From: Asanoa siamensis
Lineage (GTDB): Bacteria > Actinomycetota > Actinomycetes > Mycobacteriales > Micromonosporaceae
Assembly: GCF_016862555.1 (NCBI RefSeq)
Contig: NZ_BONE01000004.1
Location: forward strand, 1-64,000
Reading direction: 5' to 3'
DNA length: 64,000 nt
This document shows positions 41,964 to 50,300 of this stretch, in pieces; the first letter of the stretch is position 1; every line of letters begins with the position of its first letter. The notes beneath the pieces were generated by a model. That model was given only the letters and a program-made list of their open reading frames with translations. It searched no databases and was not told the DNA's origin. The position numbers were made by a program, and so were the translations under genes.

Positions 41964-43376
41964 GTGTCACCGACGCCATCGGCGGTCGGCGCGCCCGTTA
42001 CGGGCGATGCCGCACAGTCGTCTTTGCCCGCGCACGCGGCGGCGCTGCTCGCCGCACTGGCCGCAGGCGTCGTCGCCCAGGGCGGCTTCTACGCCGGCGG
42101 CCGCCTGGCCACCCTCGCACTGACCGCGGTCGCGCTCGGCCTGGCCTTCGCCGCCGCCCGCTGGTCGCGCCGCGACGCCGGCCCGCTCCTGTTCGCGGCC
42201 GGCGCGCTGATCGCCTGGGTCCTCCTGCGGGCCGCCCTCGCCGGCGGCCATGCCCCGACGGCGCTGGCCACCGCCGGCAGCATCGCCGCCCTGGTTTCCG
42301 CTGTCACGGTCCTCGCCCGCACGACGCCGGAGACCCGCGAGCAGGTCGTCGTGGGGCTGCTCGGCATCGGCCTGCTCGTGGCCGTAACCGGCTGGATCGG
42401 CGTCGCCTGGCACACCGGCCTGTTCGCGGTGCCGGTCGAACAGTCGTTGTGGCGGGCCGCGTCGACACTCACCTACCCCAACGCGGCGGCGGCGGTGCTG
42501 ACCCCGATCGCGCTGCTCGCGCTGGCCCGCCACGCCCGCACACCGCAACCGACCGCGCTCGGTGCCGCGGTCGCCTTCACGCTGCTGGTCGGCCTTGGCG
42601 CGACGCTGAGCCGGGCCGCGGCGATCGCCTTCGTCGCCGGGCTGATCGTGCTCGTGGTCATCGCCGGCCGGCGCGTCCTCACCCGCACCGCCCCGGTCGT
42701 CGCCGGCGCCGTGCTGGCGGTCGGGGCGCTCCTGCCCTCCGTACCGGTCGACAACGAGCCGCGGCCATCGCTCGCGCTCGGCGGCCTCCTGGCCGGGCTC
42801 GCGGTGGTGGCCGGCGCCACCCGCGCCGGCCGCCGCACGGCGATCACGGTCGCGATCGGCGCCGGCGTGGCGGCCGCCGCCGCCTTGGCTGTCCTGGCCC
42901 GCCGCCCCGACCTGACGGACCTGGTCACCGACCGGTTCAGCGCGGCCTCGGCGGGCCGCAGCGGCGCCACCGGCGCGGCACTCGACCTGATCGCCGCGCA
43001 TCCACTGATCGGCAGCGGCCCGGGCATCGCGAGCTACGCGTGGATGGACGACTCCGGCGCGGGCTACGTGGCGCGCTACGTCCACAACGAATACCTACAA
43101 ACGGTCGTCGACCTAGGCGCGGTCGGCGGCCTCCTGCTCCTGGCCCTGTGCGGAGCAATCGCCCACACGGTCCGAAGTGGACTCCGAACCGCCGGCCCCC
43201 CGCCCGCGGCCGCCGTCGGCGCGACGGCTGGGCTCGTCGCGTTCGCCGTGCACAGCGCCTTTGACTTCCTGTGGCAGCCGGCCGTGCTGCCGTTGCTGGC
43301 CGGTCTTCTGATCGGCCTGGCAGGCCCCGTCCACAGCGAAGAACCCAGCTACCTACCCACGAAGGAGAGCGCATGA
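41964..43376 (+). CDS. O-antigen ligase/polymerase-like membrane protein (polysaccharide cluster II)
   Basis: 470 residues from GTG, with GGGGGAGG upstream. Roughly 12 membrane helices, Ala/Leu-rich. The Wzy_C domain shows the periplasmic-loop signature AAHPLIGSGPGIASYAWMDD, then YVHNEYLQTVVDLGAVGG, with the conserved HNxYL. It polymerises or ligates lipid-linked repeats on the outer face of the membrane. Overlaps the following secreted-protein gene by ATGA. It is the second such protein in the window; the cluster I protein (16347-17693) is not closely similar outside the signature. Confidence 0.87.
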   Translation: MSPTPSAVGAPVTGDAAQSSLPAHAAALLAALAAGVVAQGGFYAGGRLATLALTAVALGLAFAAARWSRRDAGPLLFAAGALIAWVLLRAALAGGHAPTALATAGSIAALVSAVTVLARTTPETREQVVVGLLGIGLLVAVTGWIGVAWHTGLFAVPVEQSLWRAASTLTYPNAAAAVLTPIALLALARHARTPQPTALGAAVAFTLLVGLGATLSRAAAIAFVAGLIVLVVIAGRRVLTRTAPVVAGAVLAVGALLPSVPVDNEPRPSLALGGLLAGLAVVAGATRAGRRTAITVAIGAGVAAAAALAVLARRPDLTDLVTDRFSAASAGRSGATGAALDLIAAHPLIGSGPGIASYAWMDDSGAGYVARYVHNEYLQTVVDLGAVGGLLLLALCGAIAHTVRSGLRTAGPPPAAAVGATAGLVAFAVHSAFDFLWQPAVLPLLAGLLIGLAGPVHSEEPSYLPTKESA

Positions 43377-43813
43377 AGGTTCGTCTGAGCCGCACCCGCG
43401 GGCTCATCGTCGCGGCCGTCGCCGCGGGGGCGACAGTCGCGGTTGCCGTGCCGGCCGGTGCGGCCGTTCAGCTCCAGTCCGAGTCGCCGCCGGCGACGGT
43501 TCGCATCGTCGAGAGTGCTCAGCTCAAGGCCAACGGCGCCGGCCTCGTCGCCACCGTGCTCGTGAAGTGCAAGGCGGGCACCAGCTTCACGGCGCAGGTC
43601 GACGTGAGCCAGCGGGTCGGCGGGGTGGTCACCCGCGGGGGCGGGTACGTCTACGGCACCTGCACCGGCTCGCGCGAGCGGGTGAAGATCGGCCTGTCGC
43701 CGTCGCCCAAGGCGTTCAAGGCGGGCGAGGCCTTCGCCACCGCGGACGTCAACTTCGAGTACCCGTACTGGACCACCGTGCAGGCTCGCCGCGAGATCAC
43801 CCTCGTCGGCTAG
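43373..43813 (+). CDS. Small secreted protein of unknown function (146 aa)
   Basis: 146 residues from ATG overlapping the previous stop. Sec signal peptide 1-30 (RTRGLIVAAVAAGATVAVAV, then PAGAA). The mature part is beta-rich with two cysteines, in VLVKCKAGT and YGTCTGS, probably bonded; a small immunoglobulin-like domain is likely. No catalytic motif. Coupled to the Wzy-like gene, so it may be a surface component linked to the polymer or merely an exported neighbour. A hairpin terminator follows. Confidence 0.72.
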   Translation: MKVRLSRTRGLIVAAVAAGATVAVAVPAGAAVQLQSESPPATVRIVESAQLKANGAGLVATVLVKCKAGTSFTAQVDVSQRVGGVVTRGGGYVYGTCTGSRERVKIGLSPSPKAFKAGEAFATADVNFEYPYWTTVQARREITLVG

Positions 43814-43829
43814 CAGGGCGCGCCGTCAT

Positions 43830-43860
43830 GCGGTCTCCCTGCCCGAGCCGGGGAGACCGC
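43830..43860. terminator. Bidirectional hairpin terminator between convergent genes
   Basis: Arms GCGGTCTCCC (43830-43839) and GGGAGACCGC (43851-43860), perfect 10-base stem and 11-base loop. It lies 16 bases after the forward stop at 43813 and 9 bases after the reverse stop at 43870, so it can serve both operons. Confidence 0.75.
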
Positions 43861-43869
43861 GTGGCGGCG

Positions 43870-45138
43870 TCAGTCGCGCGGCGGTTCCATCGGCGTGAGG
43901 TCGGCCGACGCCCGCAGGTGCTTGCGGCGGATCCGGCGGACCGTACCGACCGTCGACTGCAGCTTCTCCTTGGCCGACAGGTTCTCCCGCCACATCCGGG
44001 CCATCGGCAGGTGCCGGGTCCGCGGCGTCATCAGGCCCGCCGCCCGCAGCGTGACCACCCGGCCCCAGACGGCACCGCGGGCCCGCAGCAGGTTGGGCTG
44101 CGACGCCGGCAGCAGCTCCGGGCCGACCTGCTCCAAGGTGACAGCGCCGGCGGCGATCGCGGCCTCGATGGCCTTGACGCCGCGCTCGGTGCGGGCCAGC
44201 ACGAGGGAACGGCCGGGGTCGCCGGCGGTCGGGCGGTACCAGGGGTCGCCGACCGCGACGTCGGCGAACTCGCCGGTGTGGTCGGCGCACAGGTAGCAGC
44301 GCCACTGGCGGTGCTTCTGCAGGATGTCGCCCCACGACTGCTCGTAGGTCAGCGTGCGCTCGCCGTCCTCCCCGGCCACGCCGGTGCGGGCGTTGCCCGG
44401 CCAGCCGTTGCCGCGGTAGGCGACGTGCGTGATCGACGCCGGGTCGTCGACGCCCATCACCTTGAGCATCTCGAGGGTGCCCTGGGTCGACGGGGTGCCG
44501 GCGCAGAACACCGCGATGGTCAGGCCGACCTTGCGGTCGAGCTCGGGCCGCTCGCGGCGGGCCATCGACACGGCCGCGACGTCGCACGGCTTGCCGATGA
44601 ACACGCACGGCGTCTCGGCCGCCTCGACCAGGTCGAGCCGCTCGCACGGGCTGGCCGGTGCATAGCGCGAACCGGCGTTGGCCAGCAGCTCCGCCCGGCT
44701 GCGGGACAGCCGCGCCTCGTTGAGATAGGGCACGTCGGCCCGGGCCCCGATGTGCAGGGCGCCGGTCAGACCCTCCTGCTCGATCAGGTAGGCGGACAGC
44801 GCGGTCGCCACGCCACCGCTGGACCCCGCGAAGCGGATCTCCGGGTCGGTCGCGTAGCCCTCGTACACCCGCAGCACCGGACCCCAGGCGTCGCGCAGCT
44901 CCGCGTACTCGCCGGGGCCAGGCGCCCCGGAGTCGTGCTCCAGCTTGACGCCGGGGCAGCAGCTCAGCGCGGCCGCCGCACCAGGGCCGCGGACGTTCAG
45001 CAGCGGCAGCGGGCGGCGCCCGTACTCCAGGACGTCACCCATGCGGACCTCGTCGGGCGCCAGGTAGGCGCAGACCCCGCAGCCGGTGCACATCTTGTGT
45101 TCCGCGACGTCGTGCACGTCGCGCGGCGTGGCGGTCAT
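43870..45138 (-). CDS. FrhB-like coenzyme F420 hydrogenase/dehydrogenase beta-subunit family protein
   Basis: 422 residues from ATG 45138. N-terminal Fe-S signature C17xxC20xxC23 (MCTGCGVC), further Cys near 59-60 (LSCCPG), then the FrhB/FdhB N- and C-terminal domains with GSSGGVATALSAYLIEQ (flavin-binding Gly stretch), GKPCDV and CYLCADHTGEFADVAVGDPW. Known relatives reduce flavin or F420-linked substrates; in polysaccharide clusters, members pair with pyruvyltransferases and their reaction is not settled. Here it overlaps the pyruvyltransferase gene by 4 bases. Cytosolic. It is the last gene of the reverse-strand operon. Confidence 0.85.
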   Translation of the reverse strand: MTATPRDVHDVAEHKMCTGCGVCAYLAPDEVRMGDVLEYGRRPLPLLNVRGPGAAAALSCCPGVKLEHDSGAPGPGEYAELRDAWGPVLRVYEGYATDPEIRFAGSSGGVATALSAYLIEQEGLTGALHIGARADVPYLNEARLSRSRAELLANAGSRYAPASPCERLDLVEAAETPCVFIGKPCDVAAVSMARRERPELDRKVGLTIAVFCAGTPSTQGTLEMLKVMGVDDPASITHVAYRGNGWPGNARTGVAGEDGERTLTYEQSWGDILQKHRQWRCYLCADHTGEFADVAVGDPWYRPTAGDPGRSLVLARTERGVKAIEAAIAAGAVTLEQVGPELLPASQPNLLRARGAVWGRVVTLRAAGLMTPRTRHLPMARMWRENLSAKEKLQSTVGTVRRIRRKHLRASADLTPMEPPRD

Positions 45139-46400
45139 GCCCGCGACCGAGCCAGGGCCACGATCTCGTCCATCTGCTCTCCTGCCCGCCGGACCGCGAC
45201 CGGCACGCGCTCGGCCAGTTCCGCCGCCGCGGCCGAGCGGTTGGACCAGGACTTCCAGAGCGTGTCGAGCAACTCGTCGTCGCCGAGCGTGCGGGCGTCC
45301 GCGACGTGCCGCTCCTGCCCGACGGTGGCGAACACCCCACGGGCCTTGAGGCTGTACGCGAGGATCGCGGCCGGTACGGCGGAGGAGAGCGCCGCGATCG
45401 TCGCGTGCATCCGCATGCCGCAGAACCACGCCGTCCGGCTGATCACCCACTTGGTCTGGTGCGGGTCCAGCCCGCGCGGGGTGATCGCGATCCGGTCGCC
45501 GTACTTGGCGGCCAGGTCGGCCCGCAGCGCCTCGCTGGTCGCGGTGTCGTCGTCGGTGCCGCCGGCGGCGAGCACGTGCGGCACGATGATCACCCGCGTG
45601 TCGGGCTCGTCGAGCACCCGCTCGCAGATCTGCCGGGCCACCCGCCCGCCGTCGCCGGCCAGCCGGAACTGCGCGATGCCCTCGGCCCGCGACATCAGGC
45701 CGCTGACGTTGATGCCCATCACCGGGCCGTCGGCCGCCGCGAACCAGGACGCGAGCTGGTCGAACGCCGGGCCCTCGGGAGCGCGCGGCTCCAGCCCGAA
45801 CGCCACGTCGACGCCCTCGCGGTGCCGGCGCGGGTCGAAGTCGGCGCCGAGCAGCTCGCGCAGCGCCGCGTAGCTGTCGGGATCGCGGGCCCAGGCCATC
45901 GCCGCGCCGCGGGCGAGCCCGTGCGCCTCGGCCCGGATCCGCGGGATCTTGAAGGGGCCGTAGGTCTGCGGCAGCAGCACGAGCTTGCGCTTGCGCAGCA
46001 GGGACAGCTTCTTGGGCCAGGCGACCGTGCGGAACCGGTGCTCGCCGTAGATGTCGCTGAAGCTGTCGCCGCCACTGACGTCGAGCACCACGTCGGCGCT
46101 GTCGATCGCCCCGACGCCGTGGTTGCCCAGGCCGCCGAGCGCCGCGCTCACCCGCATGTTCACATAGGACTCGGGACGGTGGTAGCGGCGCGAGTGCCGC
46201 GCGCCCGCGAGGGTGATCGGCACCGGCTGGCCGTGCACGTACGCCGTGCCCTGCCGTTCGCCCCAACCGTCGTCGAAGACGGTCATCCGGGCGTCCGGCA
46301 CGCGGGCCAGGAACGCGCCGACCGTCGCCGCGCGCAGGGCACCGACGCCGAGGTTCAATGTGGACCCGGGGACTCCGAACAAACACGCCGCCACGCTCAC
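45135..46400 (-). CDS. Polysaccharide pyruvyl transferase family protein
   Basis: 421 residues from GTG. PF04230-type: N-terminal NLGVGALRAATVG, then DVVLDVSGGDSFSDIYG at about 104-120, LVLLPQTYGPF, INVSGLMSR and the conserved C-terminal GMRMHATIAALSSAVPAAIL. Family members transfer pyruvate from phosphoenolpyruvate onto a sugar hydroxyl pair of an exopolysaccharide, making an acidic ketal. It is coupled at both ends, to the FrhB-like gene and to the PIG-L deacetylase gene, so the three are co-expressed. Confidence 0.87.
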   Translation of the reverse strand: MSVAACLFGVPGSTLNLGVGALRAATVGAFLARVPDARMTVFDDGWGERQGTAYVHGQPVPITLAGARHSRRYHRPESYVNMRVSAALGGLGNHGVGAIDSADVVLDVSGGDSFSDIYGEHRFRTVAWPKKLSLLRKRKLVLLPQTYGPFKIPRIRAEAHGLARGAAMAWARDPDSYAALRELLGADFDPRRHREGVDVAFGLEPRAPEGPAFDQLASWFAAADGPVMGINVSGLMSRAEGIAQFRLAGDGGRVARQICERVLDEPDTRVIIVPHVLAAGGTDDDTATSEALRADLAAKYGDRIAITPRGLDPHQTKWVISRTAWFCGMRMHATIAALSSAVPAAILAYSLKARGVFATVGQERHVADARTLGDDELLDTLWKSWSNRSAAAAELAERVPVAVRRAGEQMDEIVALARSRA

Positions 46401-47032
46401 AGCGACATCACCGCCTTCTCACAGGTGTATGCCTCCGCATACCGCGACCGGCACTCCATGCCGCGCAGCCGGGCCAGGCCGAGGAAGACCTCGTCGTCCC
46501 ACCAGTCGCGGCCCTTCTGCGACGGGAAGTTGGCGTGCAGCAGCTCCACCTTGCGGCGGGCGCGCTCGTCGGGGAGTGGCACGTAGACGTTACGCCGCCC
46601 CAGATCCCCGTCCCACTTGGGGATCTCGTAGTGCAGCACCACCGCGTCGCGGAACGCGGTCGGCACCAGCTCCGCCAGCAGCCGGTGGTCCTGGTGCGCG
46701 TCGTCCCGCGCCGGCGCGACGACCAGGTCGGCGCCGTCGGCCGCGGCCGCCTGGACCGCCGCCTTGGCCCGCTCCCAGTGGGCCGGCGCCCGGCCGTCGG
46801 GCAGGTCGTGCAGGACGAACTCGATCCGGGCGTCGGGCAGGAACGCGGCCGCCGCGGCGCGCGCCTCGGCCTGCCGCTCGGGCATACCACTGAGCAGGAC
46901 GTATCGCACGTCCAGGCCGGGCACAACGGCGGCGAGACCGAGCAGCAGCCCGCCGGCCCCGATCTCGATGTCGTCGGGGTGGGCGCCGAACAGGACGACC
47001 CGCCGGACGCCGGCCAGCGTGAAGGGAAGCAT
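46397..47032 (-). CDS. PIG-L/LmbE family deacetylase
   Basis: 211 residues from ATG 47032, which overlaps the upstream stop (TGATG). Zinc and catalytic motif AHPDDIEIG (H18, D20, D21) and the distal HQDHR match the N-acetylglucosaminyl-phosphatidylinositol de-N-acetylase family. It removes an acetyl group from an amino sugar; in this cluster the target is probably a nucleotide- or lipid-linked hexosamine (inferred). Cytosolic. Relatives in mycothiol and antibiotic pathways have similar motifs but a different neighbourhood. Confidence 0.88.
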   Translation of the reverse strand: MLPFTLAGVRRVVLFGAHPDDIEIGAGGLLLGLAAVVPGLDVRYVLLSGMPERQAEARAAAAAFLPDARIEFVLHDLPDGRAPAHWERAKAAVQAAAADGADLVVAPARDDAHQDHRLLAELVPTAFRDAVVLHYEIPKWDGDLGRRNVYVPLPDERARRKVELLHANFPSQKGRDWWDDEVFLGLARLRGMECRSRYAEAYTCEKAVMSL

Positions 47033-47847
47033 CAGGAGATCAGCGCCGGGGCGAGCGAGCCGCCGGTGCGGTTGGTGTCCCAGAGCATCCACGGGCAGCG
47101 CGCCGAGTAGTAGAGCTGCTCCAGCTCGGCCCGGTCCTTGAAGGTGTCGGCCGCGCGCCAGAAACCCTTGTAGCGCTGGGCGATCACGCGGCCGCTGGGC
47201 ATGAGCCGCTCCAGCGCGTCCGGAACGAGTTCCTCGCCCTCGCGCATGTGGTCGAAGATCTCCGGCCGGAGGATGAAGTAGCCGCCGTTCTCCCACTGCG
47301 TGAGCTCGCGCATCGGCGTGATGCCGGCCACCCGGTCGCCGTCGCCGATGTCGAGCATGTGGTGGGTCGACTGCACCGGCACCGCCAGCAGGCTGGCCAC
47401 CGCGTCGCTGCCGTCGAACCGCCGGACCATCTCGTCGAGCGGCGCGTTGGTCAGCGTGTCGGCGTAGTTGGCCAGGAACACCGGCTCGTTCTCGACGTGC
47501 GGCCGGACCCGCATGAGCCGCTCGCCGATCGTCGAGTGCAGGCCGGTGTCGATGAACGTGATGTTCCAGTCGGTGATGTCGGTCGAGAACAGCTGCAGGT
47601 CGCGACCGCTCATCGCGAGCGTGAAGTCGTTGGAGAGCGTCTCGTCGTAATGCAGGAAGTAGTCCTTCACCGCGGCCGCCCCGTATCCGAGGCAGAGCAC
47701 GAAGTCGGTGTGCCCGAAGTGGGCGTAGTAGCGCATCACGTGCCAGAGCAACGGGCGGTCGCCGATCATGGCCATCGGCTTGGGCGCGGACTGGGCGTCC
47801 TCCCGCATCCGCATGCCGAGGCCGCCGCAGAAGAGGACGACCTTCAT
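47032..47847 (-). CDS. Glucose-1-phosphate cytidylyltransferase-like nucleotidyltransferase
   Basis: 271 residues from ATG 47847, overlapping the previous stop (TGATG). The N-terminus MKVVLFCGGLGMRMREDAQ and APKPMAMIGDRPLLWHVM is the sugar-nucleotidyltransferase signature, closest to RfbF/DdhA, which makes CDP-glucose from glucose-1-phosphate and CTP. LFSTDITDWNITFIDTG, ENGGYFILRPEIF and RYKGFWRAADTFKDR support this over RmlA (which has GGxGTRLxPxT). CDP-glucose is the entry to 3,6-dideoxy and branched sugars. The expected CDP-glucose 4,6-dehydratase is not recognised in the window. Confidence 0.85.
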   Translation of the reverse strand: MKVVLFCGGLGMRMREDAQSAPKPMAMIGDRPLLWHVMRYYAHFGHTDFVLCLGYGAAAVKDYFLHYDETLSNDFTLAMSGRDLQLFSTDITDWNITFIDTGLHSTIGERLMRVRPHVENEPVFLANYADTLTNAPLDEMVRRFDGSDAVASLLAVPVQSTHHMLDIGDGDRVAGITPMRELTQWENGGYFILRPEIFDHMREGEELVPDALERLMPSGRVIAQRYKGFWRAADTFKDRAELEQLYYSARCPWMLWDTNRTGGSLAPALIS

Positions 47848-49076
47848 CACACCACCTCGAGGTCCGGGATCGGGTAGACGAGCCGGCCGCCCCACTCTCG
47901 CACGTACGCGAGCTGGGCCGTGACCTCGGTCCGCAGGTTCCAGGGCAGCACCAGCACGTAGTCGGGGCGGTCCTGGGCGATCCGGTCCGGCGCGTGGATC
48001 GGGATGTGCGTGCCCGGCAGGAACATGCCCTGCTTGTGCGGGCTGCGGTCGACCGTGTACTCGAGGAGGTCGGCCCGGATGCCGCAGTGGTTGAGCAGGG
48101 TGTTGCCCTTGCCCGGGGCGCCGTAGCCGACGACGCGCTTGCCCTCGACCCGCGCGGTGAGCAGGAAGTCCAACAGGTCCCGCTTGATGTCGAAGACGGC
48201 CTCGGCGAACCCCTTGTGCCCCTCGACGGTGTGCAGGCCCGCCTCGGCCTCCGCCTCGAGCACCGACTTCACGTTGCTGGACGGCTCGCCGGCGGTGGCG
48301 CCGTGCCGCGCGTGCACCCGCATCGACCCGCCGTGCGTCGACAGCTCCTCGACGTCGACGACCACGAGGCCGGCGGTGGCGAGCGCGCGCTGGGCGGTGA
48401 GCAGCGAAAGATACTGGTAGTGCTCGTGGTAGATCGTGTCGTACTGGCGCCGCTCGATCAGCCGCAGCAGGTGCGGGAACTCCAGCGTCACCAGGCCTTC
48501 GGGCTTGACCAGCGCGGCCAGGCCGGCGGTGAAGCCGACCAGGTCGGGCACGTGGGCGTAGACGTTGTTGCCGGCGACCAGGTCGGCCCGGCCGTACTCG
48601 GCGGCCAGCGCCGCACCCGTCTCCGCGCCCAGGAACTCGTTGGCCGTGCGGATCCCTTTGCTACGCGCCACTTCCGCGATGTTCGCCGCCGGCTCGACGC
48701 CGAGCACCGGCACCCCGCGGGCGACGAAGTGCTGCAGCAGATAGCCGTCGTTGCTGGCGACCTCCGTGACGAGGCTCTCGGGCCCGAGCCCGAGGTGCTC
48801 GGCCATCGCGTCGGCGTACCGCTTGGCGTGCGCCACCCACGAGTCCGAGTACGAGGAGAAGTAGGCGTAATCGGAGAAGATGTCCTCGCCCGGCACGTAT
48901 GCGGGCAACTGCACCAGCAGGCAGCTCGGGCAGAGCCGCACGTGCAGCGGGTAGAACGTCTCCGCGCTGTCCAGGCGGTCGGCCGGAAGGTAGCTCTCGC
49001 ACAGCGGGGACATGCCCAGGTCGACGAAGATCTCGGTCAACTCCGCCGCACAAAGGCGGCATATGGCGGTTGTCAT
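47847..49076 (-). CDS. SAM-dependent sugar C-methyltransferase
   Basis: 409 residues from ATG 49076; the frame is open further but the zinc-binding start MTTAICRLC fixes it. Three parts: a Cys4 zinc-finger-like N-terminus (C6, C9, C49, C52), a class I SAM-binding domain with EVASNDGYLLQHF and LGVEPAANIA, and a C-terminal domain with GAPGKGNTLLNHCGI typical of NDP-hexose C-methyltransferases such as the 3-C-methyltransferases of deoxysugar pathways. HEHYQYLSL carries the catalytic His/Tyr region. It would add a methyl branch to the CDP-sugar made by the coupled gene. Confidence 0.88.
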   Translation of the reverse strand: MTTAICRLCAAELTEIFVDLGMSPLCESYLPADRLDSAETFYPLHVRLCPSCLLVQLPAYVPGEDIFSDYAYFSSYSDSWVAHAKRYADAMAEHLGLGPESLVTEVASNDGYLLQHFVARGVPVLGVEPAANIAEVARSKGIRTANEFLGAETGAALAAEYGRADLVAGNNVYAHVPDLVGFTAGLAALVKPEGLVTLEFPHLLRLIERRQYDTIYHEHYQYLSLLTAQRALATAGLVVVDVEELSTHGGSMRVHARHGATAGEPSSNVKSVLEAEAEAGLHTVEGHKGFAEAVFDIKRDLLDFLLTARVEGKRVVGYGAPGKGNTLLNHCGIRADLLEYTVDRSPHKQGMFLPGTHIPIHAPDRIAQDRPDYVLVLPWNLRTEVTAQLAYVREWGGRLVYPIPDLEVV

Positions 49077-49189
49077 GCGCAGGTACCCCGATTTCGAGCA
49101 AACACCGGTCAGCGCGGTCGGTCGGCCCCGGTCCGCGCCCGCCGAAACGCTAGCCAGGTGGCCCATCGCCACGGGGCACGGAGTAAGAA

Positions 49190-49227
49190 GTCCGACACAA
49201 GTCCGGACCGTCCGGCCGGAGCGTCCG
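49190..49227. repeat. GTCCG repeat cluster in the divergent promoter of polysaccharide cluster II
   Basis: GTCCG occurs at 49190, 49201, 49210 and 49223, at intervals of 11, 9 and 13 bases. Two palindromes overlap the array: GTCCGGAC (49201-49208) and TCCGGCCGGA (49211-49220). It lies in the 195-base gap between the divergent methyltransferase (reverse) and epimerase (forward) genes, just upstream of a TAGACT -10 box. It may be a regulator binding site; the rest of the gap shows no other feature. Confidence 0.4.
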
Positions 49228-49233
49228 TAGACT
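49228..49233 (+). promoter_or_regulatory. -10 box of the forward half of polysaccharide cluster II
   Basis: TAGACT, 38 bases before the ATG at 49272. With an 18-base spacer a -35 CGGACC (49204-49209) fits the nnGACn pattern. GGAG at 49261-49264 is the ribosome-binding site, 7 bases before the ATG. Confidence 0.45.
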
Positions 49234-49271
49234 CGCGATTCTCACCCCGGACAACGCTGCGGAGCTTCACC

Positions 49272-50300
49272 ATGCGCACACTCGTGACCGGCCACGACGG
49301 ATACATCGGCGGCGTTCTGGTGCCGCTGCTGCGGGCCGCGGGACACGACGTCACCGGCCTGGACATCAGCCTGTACGCCGACGGCGTGCTCGGCCCGCCA
49401 CCGCCGGAGGTGCCGGCGCTGCGCGTCGACCTGCGCGACGTCGAGCCCGACCACCTGCGGGGCTTCGACGCGGTGCTGCACCTGGCGGCGCTCTGCAACG
49501 ACCCGATCGGCAACCTGAACCCCGACCTCACGTACGACATCAACCACCGGGCGACGATCCGGCTCGCCAAGGCGGCCAAGGCCGCCGGCGTGCAGCGGTT
49601 CCTGTTCTCCTCGTCGTGCTCGCTCTACGGCGCCGGCCTCGACGACCGGCCGCTGGACGAGGAGGCCGGCTTCGCGCCCGTCACCCCGTACGGCGAGTCG
49701 AAGATCCTCTCCGAGCAGGGCCTGGCCGAGCTCGCCGACGACGACTTCTCGCCCGTCCACCTGCGCAACGCCACCGCGTACGGGTTCTCGCCGCGGTTGC
49801 GCGGTGACCTGGTCGTCAACGACCTCACCGCGCACGCGCTGCTCACCGGCGAGGTCCGGCTGCTCTCCGACGGCACCGCCTGGCGCCCGCTCGTGCACGT
49901 CGAGGACATCTCGGCGGCGTTCCTCGCACTGCTCGAGGCGCCGCGTGACGTGGTGCACAACCGGGCCTACAACGTCGGGCTGACGACCGAGAACTACCTC
50001 ATCCGCGACGTGGCCGAGATCGTCCGCGACGTGGTCACCGGCTCGACGGTCACGTTCGCCGGCGGCGCCTCGGCCGACTCGCGCAACTACCGGGTCTCCT
50101 GCGACCGGATCGCCGCCGAGGTGCCGGGCTTCCGTCCAGCATGGACGGTGCGCAAGGGCGTCGAGCAGCTCGTCGAGGAATACGGCCGGCACGGGCTCAC
50201 CATCGAGCAGTTCACCGGCGAGGGGCACCAGCGGCTCAAGAAGATCCGCGCCCTGCTCGCCGCCGGCCGGATCGACGAGCAGCTCCGGTGGACGTCGTGA
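49272..50300 (+). CDS. NAD-dependent sugar epimerase/dehydratase (extended SDR)
   Basis: 342 residues from ATG, GGAG upstream. Extended SDR: GHDGYIGG at 7-14 (cofactor loop), HLAALCNDPIG, the catalytic SSSCSLYG around S114-S115, and Y140xxxK144 (PYGESK). The C-terminal half has WRPLVHVEDIS and YNVG, typical of nucleotide-sugar epimerases, 4-reductases or dehydratases. The substrate is probably the CDP-sugar of the divergent operon (inferred). It overlaps the following methyltransferase gene (GTGA). Confidence 0.88.
   Translation: MRTLVTGHDGYIGGVLVPLLRAAGHDVTGLDISLYADGVLGPPPPEVPALRVDLRDVEPDHLRGFDAVLHLAALCNDPIGNLNPDLTYDINHRATIRLAKAAKAAGVQRFLFSSSCSLYGAGLDDRPLDEEAGFAPVTPYGESKILSEQGLAELADDDFSPVHLRNATAYGFSPRLRGDLVVNDLTAHALLTGEVRLLSDGTAWRPLVHVEDISAAFLALLEAPRDVVHNRAYNVGLTTENYLIRDVAEIVRDVVTGSTVTFAGGASADSRNYRVSCDRIAAEVPGFRPAWTVRKGVEQLVEEYGRHGLTIEQFTGEGHQRLKKIRALLAAGRIDEQLRWTS

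Noticed and set aside
43870-46386. Possible single 838-residue fusion of the FrhB-like protein with an upstream region
   Set aside because: The extra upstream part is only an out-of-frame reading of the pyruvyltransferase gene; the FrhB-like protein begins at ATG 45138, overlapping that gene's stop.
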